Part shown: positions 7,193 through 14,420 of the stretch, piece after piece | How the letters are laid out: every line of letters begins with the position of its first letter | Numbering within the stretch: position 1 is the stretch's first letter | Origin: JAHQVK01 sp039819565 | Lineage (GTDB): Bacteria > Myxococcota > Kuafuiibacteriia > Kuafuiibacteriales > Kuafuiibacteriaceae | Reading direction: 5' to 3' | DNA length: 14,976 bases | Assembly (NCBI GenBank): GCA_039819565.1 | Contig: JBCBRU010000165.1 | Coordinates: forward strand, 1-14,976 | The notes under the pieces: generated by a model | Database searches by the model: none | What the model was told of the DNA's origin: nothing | What the model saw: only the letters and a program-made list of their open reading frames with translations | Program-made: the position numbers and the translations under genes

Positions 7193-8926
7193 TCAGGCTT
7201 CAGGGGCCGGACCGAGGTTTTCTGCGAGCAGCGCCCTGAGCTGGGGGCCATCCAGGGGCTTGAAAACAACCCGATGGCCGGAGTCCTCGACGAAGCGCAC
7301 CGCGGCTTCATCCATCGCACCGCCGGTCATGAACACCAGCGAGGACGACAGCTCGGGAAAGCGCCGCTCCACGGTAGCGGCGAACTCCCAACCTGGCCGA
7401 TCCCCCATCATGAGGTCGCAGAGGATGAGATCCACTCGAGGCTGGGACGCCAAGGCTTCGACCGCAGCCTCGATAGAAGCCTCGACCCGGACCTGGTGAC
7501 CGCGGAGCAGCTTCTCGAGCGCACCCGAAACCCTCTCGTCATCGTCGATGATGAGTATCGCTCGCGTCGGCAGGCTTGGTGGTGGCGATGGCGATGGCGA
7601 CTCGACGAAGGGGGCTTCTCGCAGACGGAGGCGCATGATCGTGCCCCTGGGGAGATTGGGAGCGGCCTCGAGCGATCCCCCCATCGACTGCATGAGCTCA
7701 CACGAAACGGCCAAGCCGAGTCCCATCCCCCGATCTCCTTTGGTTGTGAAGAAGGGCTGGCTGAGGTTCTCGAGGAGCGGGGGGGGGAGCCCGGCTCCGT
7801 CATCCGCGACTTCGACGGAGACCGTGCCGGAGGCCTCGGCCTTCGTTCGAAGCACCACACGTCCGCGCGGTGCGGCCTGGATGGCGTTCCTGAGGAGATT
7901 GACCAAAACCTGGGTGAGCTTGCCCTCGTCGGCGTAGACCTGCGGCTTGATCGCCTCCTCGACCTGCAGCTTCACCTCGGGGCTCTGTCCCCGGACCATC
8001 CGAAGGGCCGCTCGCAAAGAGTCGGATAGGGCCACGGAGCTCAGCTCCGTGGGCGCGAGCCGCGCAAGAGCGTGGAGGTCCTGAACGATGGCCGCGACCC
8101 TCCGTGCTCCGTCCTGAGCCTCGGTAATGGAGAGGGCGAGCTCCTCATCCACGGGCGCCTGCGACTCGACCGACTCGGAGGCCAGCTCCAGGTTCGCGAC
8201 GACGTAGGTCAGGGGGTTGTTGACCTCGTGGGCAACGCCGGACGCGAGTCGACCGATGGACGCCAAGCGCTTGTCCTCCTCTGCTTCCGCCTCCTTACCT
8301 TCGAGGGTGTGCTCCAAATCCTCAACCACGAGACCGGATCGTCGATGCTCACGGATCAGCATAAAAGCGAGAAAGCCCAAGCTCAGGATGAGGATCAGAT
8401 AGTTATAGACCTCGTGGCTTCCATCCATAGGGACGTGCGCCTCGATAGCGTTCGCCCATCCCAATATATGGGCGACGGGCTGCATCCCTACCAACGCAGA
8501 CAGAGCTAGAGTTCCGCCGACCGCCACCCGCCCGCCGCCGATCAAGCTGGAGATGATGAGGCCCTGGGTGGAGAAGGCGAGGACGGTCTCTCGGAGAGGG
8601 GCGCAGAATAGGGCGAAAAGCCCTAGAGGAACGACCTGGCCCCCGAGGAACATCCATCCGCATAGCTCGAGCGAGGCTGTCGCGCGAAGAACGAAGATGA
8701 GCGAGCCCGTCACGACCAGAATGGCCACAACGAGCAGCGAGAAGGTTGCGCTGCCGTACATGGAGAAGCTCAGCGGCACATAGAGGGGACTGGGAAGGAT
8801 GCTGAGGGCGGACGTGATGACGACGAGCGAGATCCGCAACGAGAGCTCCGGTTTGGCTCGACCCGGGTAGGTCCAGCTAAGAACCTCGCTCGCAAGTGAC
8901 GTGCCCTGCTTGGAAGCCCCCTCCAT
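7193..8926 (-). CDS. Membrane hybrid histidine kinase with receiver domain
   Basis: Sensor kinase of about 577 aa. Residues ~30-192 hold about six hydrophobic TM segments with short loops and no recognisable periplasmic sensor domain. A coiled-coil-like segment (~200-222) leads to the HisKA phosphoacceptor VAHEVNNP with H233, then the ATPase: N-box N347 (LLRNA), G1 DDGAGLP, FFTT F-box and GMGLGLA G2. A Ser-Pro linker (~442-452) precedes a CheY-like receiver (~456-572) with an acidic DDD cluster, D504 (ILCDLM) and K556 (FKPLD). Phosphate would pass from H233 to D504; no output domain follows. Start: GAGAGGA is followed by ATG-GTG-ATG; the second ATG (8924-8926) has the best spacing and the first (8930-8932) has none. 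It converges on the dehydrogenase gene with a 33-bp gap. The partner regulator is not in the window. Confidence 0.93.
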   Translation of the reverse strand: MEGASKQGTSLASEVLSWTYPGRAKPELSLRISLVVITSALSILPSPLYVPLSFSMYGSATFSLLVVAILVVTGSLIFVLRATASLELCGWMFLGGQVVPLGLFALFCAPLRETVLAFSTQGLIISSLIGGGRVAVGGTLALSALVGMQPVAHILGWANAIEAHVPMDGSHEVYNYLILILSLGFLAFMLIREHRRSGLVVEDLEHTLEGKEAEAEEDKRLASIGRLASGVAHEVNNPLTYVVANLELASESVESQAPVDEELALSITEAQDGARRVAAIVQDLHALARLAPTELSSVALSDSLRAALRMVRGQSPEVKLQVEEAIKPQVYADEGKLTQVLVNLLRNAIQAAPRGRVVLRTKAEASGTVSVEVADDGAGLPPPLLENLSQPFFTTKGDRGMGLGLAVSCELMQSMGGSLEAAPNLPRGTIMRLRLREAPFVESPSPSPPPSLPTRAILIIDDDERVSGALEKLLRGHQVRVEASIEAAVEALASQPRVDLILCDLMMGDRPGWEFAATVERRFPELSSSLVFMTGGAMDEAAVRFVEDSGHRVVFKPLDGPQLRALLAENLGPAPEA

Positions 8927-8940
8927 CACCATTCCTCTCG

Positions 8941-8952
8941 CGATCGCGATCG
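8941..8952. repeat. 12-bp palindrome CGATCGCGATCG in kinase leader
   Basis: Perfect self-complementary 12-mer about 15 bases upstream of the chosen histidine-kinase start. It may be an operator or an mRNA hairpin near the ribosome site; it may also be chance in GC-rich DNA. Confidence 0.5.
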
Positions 8953-9091
8953 TATTAACTTTGGAATTGACGGCTGAAAACCCCCCGAACGGCCGAAGAT
9001 GCTCTTTCAGCCGCTCTGCGGGTGAAGAGGTGTAGGTGGGATGAGATATAATGCACTAACCTGTCTTATACGGCAGCTGTCGAGACGGGCA

Positions 9092-9133
9092 TTCGTTCGG
9101 GCATCCGGGCCGACGGGGGTCTCCCCGAACGAA
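9092..9133 (-). terminator. Stem-loop after SDR gene, possible terminator
   Basis: Ten-base arms TTCGTTCGGG (9092-9101) and CCCGAACGAA (9124-9133) are perfect inverted repeats around a 22-base loop, 15 bases beyond the SDR stop. No clear U-run follows on the minus strand, so intrinsic termination is uncertain; the position fits the end of the MDR-SDR operon. Confidence 0.4.
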
Positions 9134-9148
9134 CGCCGAGGCGACGAC

Positions 9149-10051
9149 TCAGGCCGGGGTTGTCGCTGGGGACCGATGGTTCGGATCTAGGTGCTGAAGC
9201 TCCATGGCTTCCAGGACCCCCTTCTGGAACTTGTCGGTGGCTTCGTTCAGGGCTCGAGCTCCGTAGTCGATGCCCGTGACCGTCCGCATGGGGCGTTCTC
9301 CGAAGGGCGTTTCCACCAATTTGATCAGATCCGTCACCACCAAGGCCGGGTTGCAATCACCGTCGGCATGAGCCGTCATGAACGCGTCGAAGCCGTTGAT
9401 CACCGTCTCCGGCATCTGGGCGAACTCTCCGTACTGCCTCAGCACAGCTTCGTCCTTCGGCCGAGGTGAGTTACCCACCAGCTCCGTCTTGAAGGGGCCC
9501 GGCTCAAGGATGACGGAGTCGATGCCATAAGGGCTCAGCTCGTAGCGATAGCCTTCGGCCAGTGCTTCAACGGCGAACTTGCTGCTGTTGTAGCTATGAA
9601 AAGCAGGAAAGATGAGGCGACCCGCGAGGGACGACACGGTGACCACGAGGCCTTGCTGGCGACTGCGCATATGGGGGAGGACGGCCCTGAACATACGAGC
9701 GACGCCAAGATAGTTGACCTCCATCTGGGCTTGAAGCTGGTCGATCGTGAACCCCTCGGTGAGACCGATGTTCATGATGCCCGCGTTATTGATGACGACG
9801 TCGAGCCGACCTGTCTTCTTCATGACGGTGGACACGGCGCTGTCCACTTCGGCCTGCTTGGTGACATCCAAGGGAAGGACTTCCACCCCGGCCTGCTCGA
9901 GTGAGGTCGCCCGGGAGCGGTTCTTTCCTTGGGGATCCCGCATGGTTGCGAACACTCGGGAGCCCTTCTCGGCGAAGCCGAGCGCGGCCAAGTATCCGAT
10001 GCCGGTGCTGGTTCCAGTAATGACAATGACTTTCTTGTTCACGTTGGACAT
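9149..10051 (-). CDS. Short-chain dehydrogenase/reductase (classical SDR)
   Basis: NAD(P)-dependent oxidoreductase of 300 aa, a normal to slightly long classical SDR. Seen in order: cofactor motif TGTSTGIG (12-19), NNAG (88-91), N113 in VNYLG, catalytic S141, Y154 and K158 (YNSSK), and the EPGPFKTE substrate-loop region after the active site. The short C-terminal extension (~260-300) is not diagnostic. R38 after strand 2 (ATMRD) hints at NADP preference, which is inference. The ATG at 10049-10051 has GGAG at good spacing. It lies 23 bp after the MDR gene stop on the same strand, so the two are very likely co-transcribed and divergent from the LysR gene. Substrate is unknown. Base composition looks lower in GC than neighbouring genes in places (for example 32 of 60 in 9541-9600), which would fit transfer of the cassette. 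Confidence 0.9.
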   Translation of the reverse strand: MSNVNKKVIVITGTSTGIGYLAALGFAEKGSRVFATMRDPQGKNRSRATSLEQAGVEVLPLDVTKQAEVDSAVSTVMKKTGRLDVVINNAGIMNIGLTEGFTIDQLQAQMEVNYLGVARMFRAVLPHMRSRQQGLVVTVSSLAGRLIFPAFHSYNSSKFAVEALAEGYRYELSPYGIDSVILEPGPFKTELVGNSPRPKDEAVLRQYGEFAQMPETVINGFDAFMTAHADGDCNPALVVTDLIKLVETPFGERPMRTVTGIDYGARALNEATDKFQKGVLEAMELQHLDPNHRSPATTPA

Positions 10052-10074
10052 ATCTAGCTCCTATTTCCACGCTC

Positions 10075-11085
10075 TCAATCGAGCGAGATGGTGACTTTCC
10101 CGAAGTGCTTTCCGGACTTCAGGTAGGCATACGCCTCTGGGGCCTCATCGAAGCCGAAGCTTCGGTCGACGATGGGCCGGATGCGGTGAGCTTCCGCAAA
10201 CCGCACGAGGGCTTTCAGGTGATCGGTACTGCCCATGTAGATCCCCACCATGCTGAGCCCACCGAGGATCAGCTGGAGGGATGAGATGCTCCCCTCGAAC
10301 CCACTGAGACCGCCGATAACGGCGATGGTGGCGCCGGGTCGTAGCGCCGTCAGGGAAGGGGCGGAAGTGTCGCGACCTCCGACTTCGAGGACCCGATCGA
10401 AACCTACGCCACCGGTGGCGGCCCGAGCTTCCTGAGCCCAATCCGGGTTGTTCGCATATCGAACAGCCCCTGCCGCACCCAGCTGTCGCGCCCGATCGAG
10501 CTTTGCTTCGCTCGACGAGGTCACGACGGCGCGCAAGCCCGCCGCCCGGGCCAACGCGAGGGCCCATATGGACACCCCCCCCGTGCCCTGCAGGAGAACC
10601 CAGTCAGCGGGTGCGTAGGGGGTGCTTCCGAAGAGGGCGTGCCAGGCGGTGACGCCCGCGCAAGGGAGGGTGGAAGCTTCCTCGAAGTCGAGGTGAGCCG
10701 GGGCCTTCACCCAGGCCCCCTCGGGCATCACCACTTCTTGGCTCAGCATGCCGAGTCCGCCCACCCCGAGGGCCCCGCGACGGACATCTGCGGGCATCGG
10801 GCCGGACGTCCAGGCGGGAAGGCAGGAGCCGATCACGCGATCCCCCACCGACCACCCCTCAACCCCGGCCCCGACTTCGATGACCTCGCCCGCGCCGTCG
10901 GAGACGGGCACCATCTCGGCCTCGGGGAGGCCGTAGCTGCCCTCGAGGATCATCAGGTCGCGGTAGTTCAGCGACATCGCCCGCACCCGGACCCTGACTT
11001 CGCCGGGCCCGAGAGGAAGCGGGTCTGCCTCCTTCTGATTGAGACTGGCCAGGCCTCGCCCTGGCCAAGCTGTGTAGGTCCTCAT
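10075..11085 (-). CDS. Medium-chain dehydrogenase/quinone-oxidoreductase-like protein (zinc-free)
   Basis: MDR-superfamily oxidoreductase of 336 aa. The N-terminal GroES-like domain shows SLNYRDLMILEG (38-49), where zinc alcohol dehydrogenases carry the catalytic Cys, and VPVSDGAGEV (59-68). The missing zinc ligands point to a quinone-oxidoreductase-like or crotonyl-reductase-like member rather than a classical zinc alcohol dehydrogenase. The Rossmann region has LLQGTGGVSIWALALA (164-179) and a SSSEAKLDRARQLGA stretch typical of NADP binding. The C-terminus ends KSGKHFGKVTISLD, a family-typical ending. It starts at ATG 11083-11085 with a weak ribosome site and is the first gene of the operon with the SDR. 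The LysR gene starts 80 bp away on the other strand and probably regulates it. Substrate unknown. Confidence 0.9.
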   Translation of the reverse strand: MRTYTAWPGRGLASLNQKEADPLPLGPGEVRVRVRAMSLNYRDLMILEGSYGLPEAEMVPVSDGAGEVIEVGAGVEGWSVGDRVIGSCLPAWTSGPMPADVRRGALGVGGLGMLSQEVVMPEGAWVKAPAHLDFEEASTLPCAGVTAWHALFGSTPYAPADWVLLQGTGGVSIWALALARAAGLRAVVTSSSEAKLDRARQLGAAGAVRYANNPDWAQEARAATGGVGFDRVLEVGGRDTSAPSLTALRPGATIAVIGGLSGFEGSISSLQLILGGLSMVGIYMGSTDHLKALVRFAEAHRIRPIVDRSFGFDEAPEAYAYLKSGKHFGKVTISLD

Positions 11086-11165
11086 GGCGACGGACTGTAT
11101 CGTTGCTCTGAGGGATTCAGTGGGGCTAGATTGACTACTCAGTGTAGAGTTGGGAGCTACAATCT
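11086..11165. promoter_or_regulatory. LysR / MDR-SDR divergent promoter with dyad
   Basis: An 80-bp gap between divergent starts, the usual layout for a LysR regulator and its target operon. A near-perfect 13-bp dyad, CTACTCAGTGTAG (11135-11147; CTAC/GTAG arms), lies about 20 bp from the LysR start and 50 bp from the MDR start. LysR sites are short interrupted dyads, so this is a candidate operator; that it is bound is inference. TTGACT at 11131-11136 could be a -35 for lysR but has no good -10. Confidence 0.5.
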
Positions 11166-12083
11166 GTGAGCACAGATCAGCTTGCGGGGCTGGAAGTGTT
11201 CGTCGCGGCGGCTGAGGCGGGAAGCTTCGCGGTAGCCGGCCAACGCCTTCATCTTTCCCGCTCCGCGGTAGGCAAGACGATCGCGCGCCTCGAGCAGCGC
11301 CTCGGAACCCGCCTCTTTCAGCGGACGACCCGTCAACAGAGCCTGACGGCAGACGGTCAGGCGTTCTACGAGCGCTGCGTACGGGCGATCGCGGAGGTCG
11401 AAGCGGGCGTGGCCTCTCTCTCGGCCGGTCGACACCAGCCCGTCGGTCGGCTTCGCATCAGCGCTCCCATCAGCTTCGGTCGGTTGTGCGTCGCTCCGAT
11501 CGTGGGGGACCTCGTCGAGCGGTACCCGGAGCTGGAGGTCGAGCTCGAGCTCAGTAACCGTCTCGTCGATCTGGTGAACGAGCGCTACGACCTCGTGGTG
11601 AGGACCGCGCCGCTCTCGAATGCGGCCACGCTCTCGGCCCGTCGACTCGCTCAGCAGGACATGTGGGTCGCGGCGGCCCCATCTTATTTGAATGCGCGGG
11701 GCCGTCCCGCGTCGATCGGAGATCTCTCCGGTCACGAAGCGATTCTCTACGGGCATCTTCAGGATACTTGGACGCTTCACGAGCTCCGCTCCGGGGAGGC
11801 TCGCGAGGCCTCGGTGCGCTGTCGGCTTCGCCTGGACGACGTCGATGCCATCGCGGAAGCGGCTGCGGCGGGACGAGGGCTGGCTCTCCTACCCAACTGG
11901 CTGATAGACCCCGAGCTGCGCGCGGGGCGCCTCGAGCGGGTCCTCGCTCAGCATCGGGCCGGGGCTATCGGCATCTATGCCATGTGGCCCTCGACCAAGC
12001 TCATACCCTCCAAAACTCGAATCGCCATCGATGCTCTGGTCGAAGGCGTACCCCGGCTCATGGGGCTTGGGGGGCGGACTTGA
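11166..12083 (+). CDS. LysR-family transcriptional regulator
   Basis: DNA-binding regulator of 305 aa, the standard LTTR length. The N-terminal winged helix-turn-helix (~5-65) reads LEVFVAAAEAGSFAVAGQRL, SRSAVGKTIARLEQRLG and LFQRTTR, as expected. Residues ~90-295 form the periplasmic-binding-like effector domain (GRLRISAPISFG, RYDLVVR, GRGLALLPNWL). The motifs match the CrgA/PA2758-like LTTR branch that often sits beside oxidoreductase genes. The start is GTG at 11166, with GGGAG about nine bases upstream. It is divergent from the MDR-SDR operon, which suggests it controls that operon and itself in response to an unidentified small molecule. Confidence 0.93.
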   Translation: MSTDQLAGLEVFVAAAEAGSFAVAGQRLHLSRSAVGKTIARLEQRLGTRLFQRTTRQQSLTADGQAFYERCVRAIAEVEAGVASLSAGRHQPVGRLRISAPISFGRLCVAPIVGDLVERYPELEVELELSNRLVDLVNERYDLVVRTAPLSNAATLSARRLAQQDMWVAAAPSYLNARGRPASIGDLSGHEAILYGHLQDTWTLHELRSGEAREASVRCRLRLDDVDAIAEAAAAGRGLALLPNWLIDPELRAGRLERVLAQHRAGAIGIYAMWPSTKLIPSKTRIAIDALVEGVPRLMGLGGRT

Positions 12084-12181
12084 TATGATGCCGTCTCGTA
12101 TCTCCAGCCCTCCTCGCGCAGCCTCTGTTCCGTGACCTCTCCGCCTCGCGGCTGTCATGCCGGCGTGCATTGCTTCCCGAA

Positions 12182-12949
12182 ATGGCCGCAGCGTCCGGTA
12201 TCCGGGCCGTCGTGTGCGACATCGACGGCGTCATCCTTCATAACAACGCGCCCCTCCCGGGGGCCCAGGCGTTCCTCCACGGGCTTCAGGAGCGGGACGT
12301 GCCCTTCCTGCTGCTCACGAACTACCCATCGCAAACCCCCGCCGACCTTCAGAACCGGTTTCAACAGGCGGGGATCGAGGTGCCGGTGGAGCGCTTTTAC
12401 ACTTCGACGATGGCCACCGCGGCCTTCCTGCGGCGCCAGTCGGGGCGGCGCGCGTTCGTGATCGGTGAGGGCGCCTTGACCCATGCCCTCTACAGCGAGG
12501 GCTTCACCCTCACGGAGCAGAACCCGGACTTCGTCATCGTGGGCGAAACGCGCGCGTACAACTGGGAGATGATCCACCAGGCCGCTAAGCTCATCAAGAA
12601 GGGGGCCCGGTTCATCGCCACCAATCCCGACGTCGCCGGACCCGATGCGCAGCCCGCTTGCGGCGCCCTCTGCGCTCCCATCGAGCGCATCACCGGCAAG
12701 CAGCCTTTCTACGTGGGCAAGCCCAGCCCTTGGGTCATGCGGGCCGCGCTCAACGCGATGGAGGCCCACTCCGACGAGAGCGTCATGATCGGAGACAACA
12801 TGCGTACCGACATCCTCGCTGGGACGCAGGCCGGTATGCGCACCATCCTCGTCATGAGCGGGGTGACCAAGCCCGCCGAGCTCGACCTTCATCCCTACCA
12901 GCCCTCATACGTCTTCGAGAACGTGGGCGAGATCGACGTCCTCCCCTGA
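12182..12949 (+). CDS. HAD-IIA phosphatase (NagD family)
   Basis: Cytoplasmic phosphatase of 255 aa with a HAD core and C2-type cap. Motif I is CDIDGV with D13 (nucleophile) and D15; motif II is LLTN with T46; K180 (GKPSP) is motif III; motif IV is GDNMRTD with D205 and D210. Length and the order FVIGEGAL, ATNPD, GKPSP, GDNMRTDI fit NagD/phosphoglycolate-phosphatase-like proteins; likely substrates are nucleotide monophosphates or small phosphorylated metabolites, but this cannot be read from sequence. Start: ATG 12182-12184 leads straight into the HAD strand; an in-frame TTG at 12170 would add four residues, and neither has a clear ribosome site. It follows the LysR gene by 98 bp and converges on the protease gene with 16 bp between stops. 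Confidence 0.9.
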   Translation: MAAASGIRAVVCDIDGVILHNNAPLPGAQAFLHGLQERDVPFLLLTNYPSQTPADLQNRFQQAGIEVPVERFYTSTMATAAFLRRQSGRRAFVIGEGALTHALYSEGFTLTEQNPDFVIVGETRAYNWEMIHQAAKLIKKGARFIATNPDVAGPDAQPACGALCAPIERITGKQPFYVGKPSPWVMRAALNAMEAHSDESVMIGDNMRTDILAGTQAGMRTILVMSGVTKPAELDLHPYQPSYVFENVGEIDVLP

Positions 12950-12965
12950 CCGTCGGGCCGTCGTT

Positions 12966-14294
12966 TTAGGATCGGCGGCTTCGGCGAGAGGGAGGCTGAT
13001 TGAGGGCTCGGGCGCAGAGGGCGGACATGGGTCCCATCTCTCGGGCTTTCTGTATCGAGGGGTCCGTGTCCGGGACGCCGAAGCGCTCCACCATGAGATC
13101 CATGGCGCGGTCGACCCGAAGGTTTCCCGCACCCTCATCGGTGGCGGGGATGTCCGGGCGGTCGTTCGCGGTGTCCGCGAGAATGCGGTCGATGTCGCCG
13201 TCCCGGACGAGGTCGAAGGCGGACTTGCTCAACCGGCCGTTCTGGAAGAGGTCGTGGGCGCGGCCGAGGAGGAGCAGCACCGCCCCCGAGACGGCCGGAG
13301 CAGCCATCGAGGTTCCCGAGAGTCGGGCGAAGCCGTCATCGAGGAACGTCGACAGCACCTGAAAGCCGTTGGCCCCTAGGTCTGGCTTTCCGATTTGGCC
13401 GCGTCCGTCGTCGCGCTCGAGCCCTCGAGACGAGAAGGCCGTGATCGCGTCGTCGTCCTGGCTGGGCGTGCCCTTGGTATCGAAAGCGGCGACAGCCAGA
13501 GCGTCGTCCGTGTTTGCCGGAGACGAGACGGTGCCCGGCCCCGGACCTTCGTTGCCCGCTGCCGCCACCACGAAGATGCCCGCGTCCTTCAGCTCCTTGA
13601 TCTTTGCGTGCAGCGGGTCGCTCTCAGCCGGGCCGGCGGGGCCCCCGAGGGACATGTTGACGACCATTGGGCGGCCGCGCTCGCGGAAGTAGGCCAAGGC
13701 TTGGTCGAGTCCCGCGAGAACCGACGCGGTGCTCCCCCTCCCGTCGTCGTCGAGGACGCGAACTCCCAAAATCGCGGATGCGGGAGCCATGCCGCGCACG
13801 GTGCCATCCGCGCCCCCGATGCCCGTGACATGGGTCCCGTGCCCGGTGGGGCCGTCCACGGGGGCGGTCTCGCGCCCGGCGAAGACGTCGAAGAAGCCTT
13901 CGATGCGTGCCTCGTAGTCGGGGTGGGGGGCCACTCCGCTATCGATGACCACGAAGTCGGTGCCTTGCCCTCGAAGCCCCCGAGCGTGCAGCCGCTCCGC
14001 ACCGTGGGTCGCGCGCGAGTTCGCGGTCTGGGCGGTGACCCCGCTCGTGAGCGCGGCGAGCCGCTGCGCCTTGTCGATGCCTCGAGGGATGGACATCGGC
14101 CGATTCTCGAAGATCTGGCCCCCCATCTTCTCAATGGCAGATCGCTGCGCGGAGCTCAGGTCGCCGACGACGAAGCGTCCCTCGGCGGCCTGGCTCAGCG
14201 CCGCCGGACGCTGCTGCACCCCGCAGTCCTTCAGGGTCATGTCCTTGGGGAGTTGAACGATGAATCGGTTCGAAGTCGGCAGTGCTTTGGTCAT
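12966..14294 (-). CDS. Subtilisin-like serine protease (S8) without signal peptide
   Basis: Peptidase S8 of 442 aa. The catalytic triad is complete: D118 (VIDSGVA), H152 (GHGTHVTG) and S329 (GTSMAAP), with oxyanion N248 (AAAGNEGP). Residues ~8-95 precede the catalytic domain and look like an I9-type propeptide/inhibitor region (RFIVQLP at the start). The C-terminal ~90 residues after the active Ser form a helical extension ending in a basic RRSRRS tail. The N-terminus (MTKALPTSNRFIV) has no hydrophobic signal sequence, so the enzyme is either intracellular or exported by another route. The ATG at 14292-14294 has only weak ribosome-site bases. It lies 126 bp downstream of the nuclease-toxin gene on the same strand. 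Protein substrate unknown; self-processing of the N-terminal region is expected from the family. Confidence 0.92.
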   Translation of the reverse strand: MTKALPTSNRFIVQLPKDMTLKDCGVQQRPAALSQAAEGRFVVGDLSSAQRSAIEKMGGQIFENRPMSIPRGIDKAQRLAALTSGVTAQTANSRATHGAERLHARGLRGQGTDFVVIDSGVAPHPDYEARIEGFFDVFAGRETAPVDGPTGHGTHVTGIGGADGTVRGMAPASAILGVRVLDDDGRGSTASVLAGLDQALAYFRERGRPMVVNMSLGGPAGPAESDPLHAKIKELKDAGIFVVAAAGNEGPGPGTVSSPANTDDALAVAAFDTKGTPSQDDDAITAFSSRGLERDDGRGQIGKPDLGANGFQVLSTFLDDGFARLSGTSMAAPAVSGAVLLLLGRAHDLFQNGRLSKSAFDLVRDGDIDRILADTANDRPDIPATDEGAGNLRVDRAMDLMVERFGVPDTDPSIQKAREMGPMSALCARALNQPPSRRSRRS

Positions 14295-14420
14295 GGCGGT
14301 CCGGGTCCGAAGCGAGGTATCGGGGTCGACGCCAAAGTGTTGCGTAAAAGAGACCTTGGGCCCCGTTTGTGGCGCGGTCGACGTTCTCGACGGACCTGGA
14401 GGGACGGCTCCCTTCCCTTC

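Larger units (their letters stand above)
8927..9148. promoter_or_regulatory. Intergenic region upstream of hybrid kinase
   Basis: A 222-bp, comparatively AT-rich gap between the SDR stop and the histidine-kinase start, both on the minus strand. It probably holds the kinase promoter. On the minus strand a TATAAG hexamer (9065-9070) resembles a -10 box, but no good -35 lies at 16-18 bp. The gap also carries a palindrome at 8941-8952 and a stem-loop at 9092-9133, listed separately. Confidence 0.4.

Noticed and set aside
7574..7594. Short GATGGC/GGTGGC repeat as a regulatory or CRISPR-like array
   Set aside because: It lies inside the histidine-kinase gene and simply encodes the Ser-Pro linker before the receiver domain.
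9047..9052. Perfect TATAAT on the plus strand as a promoter
   Set aside because: No -35 element lies 16-18 bp upstream, and it would read into the 3' end of the SDR gene on the opposite strand.
12084..12181. Small gene or RNA between lysR and the NagD-type gene
   Set aside because: Only 98 bp, with no open frame that has a ribosome site and no stable hairpin that I could find by eye.
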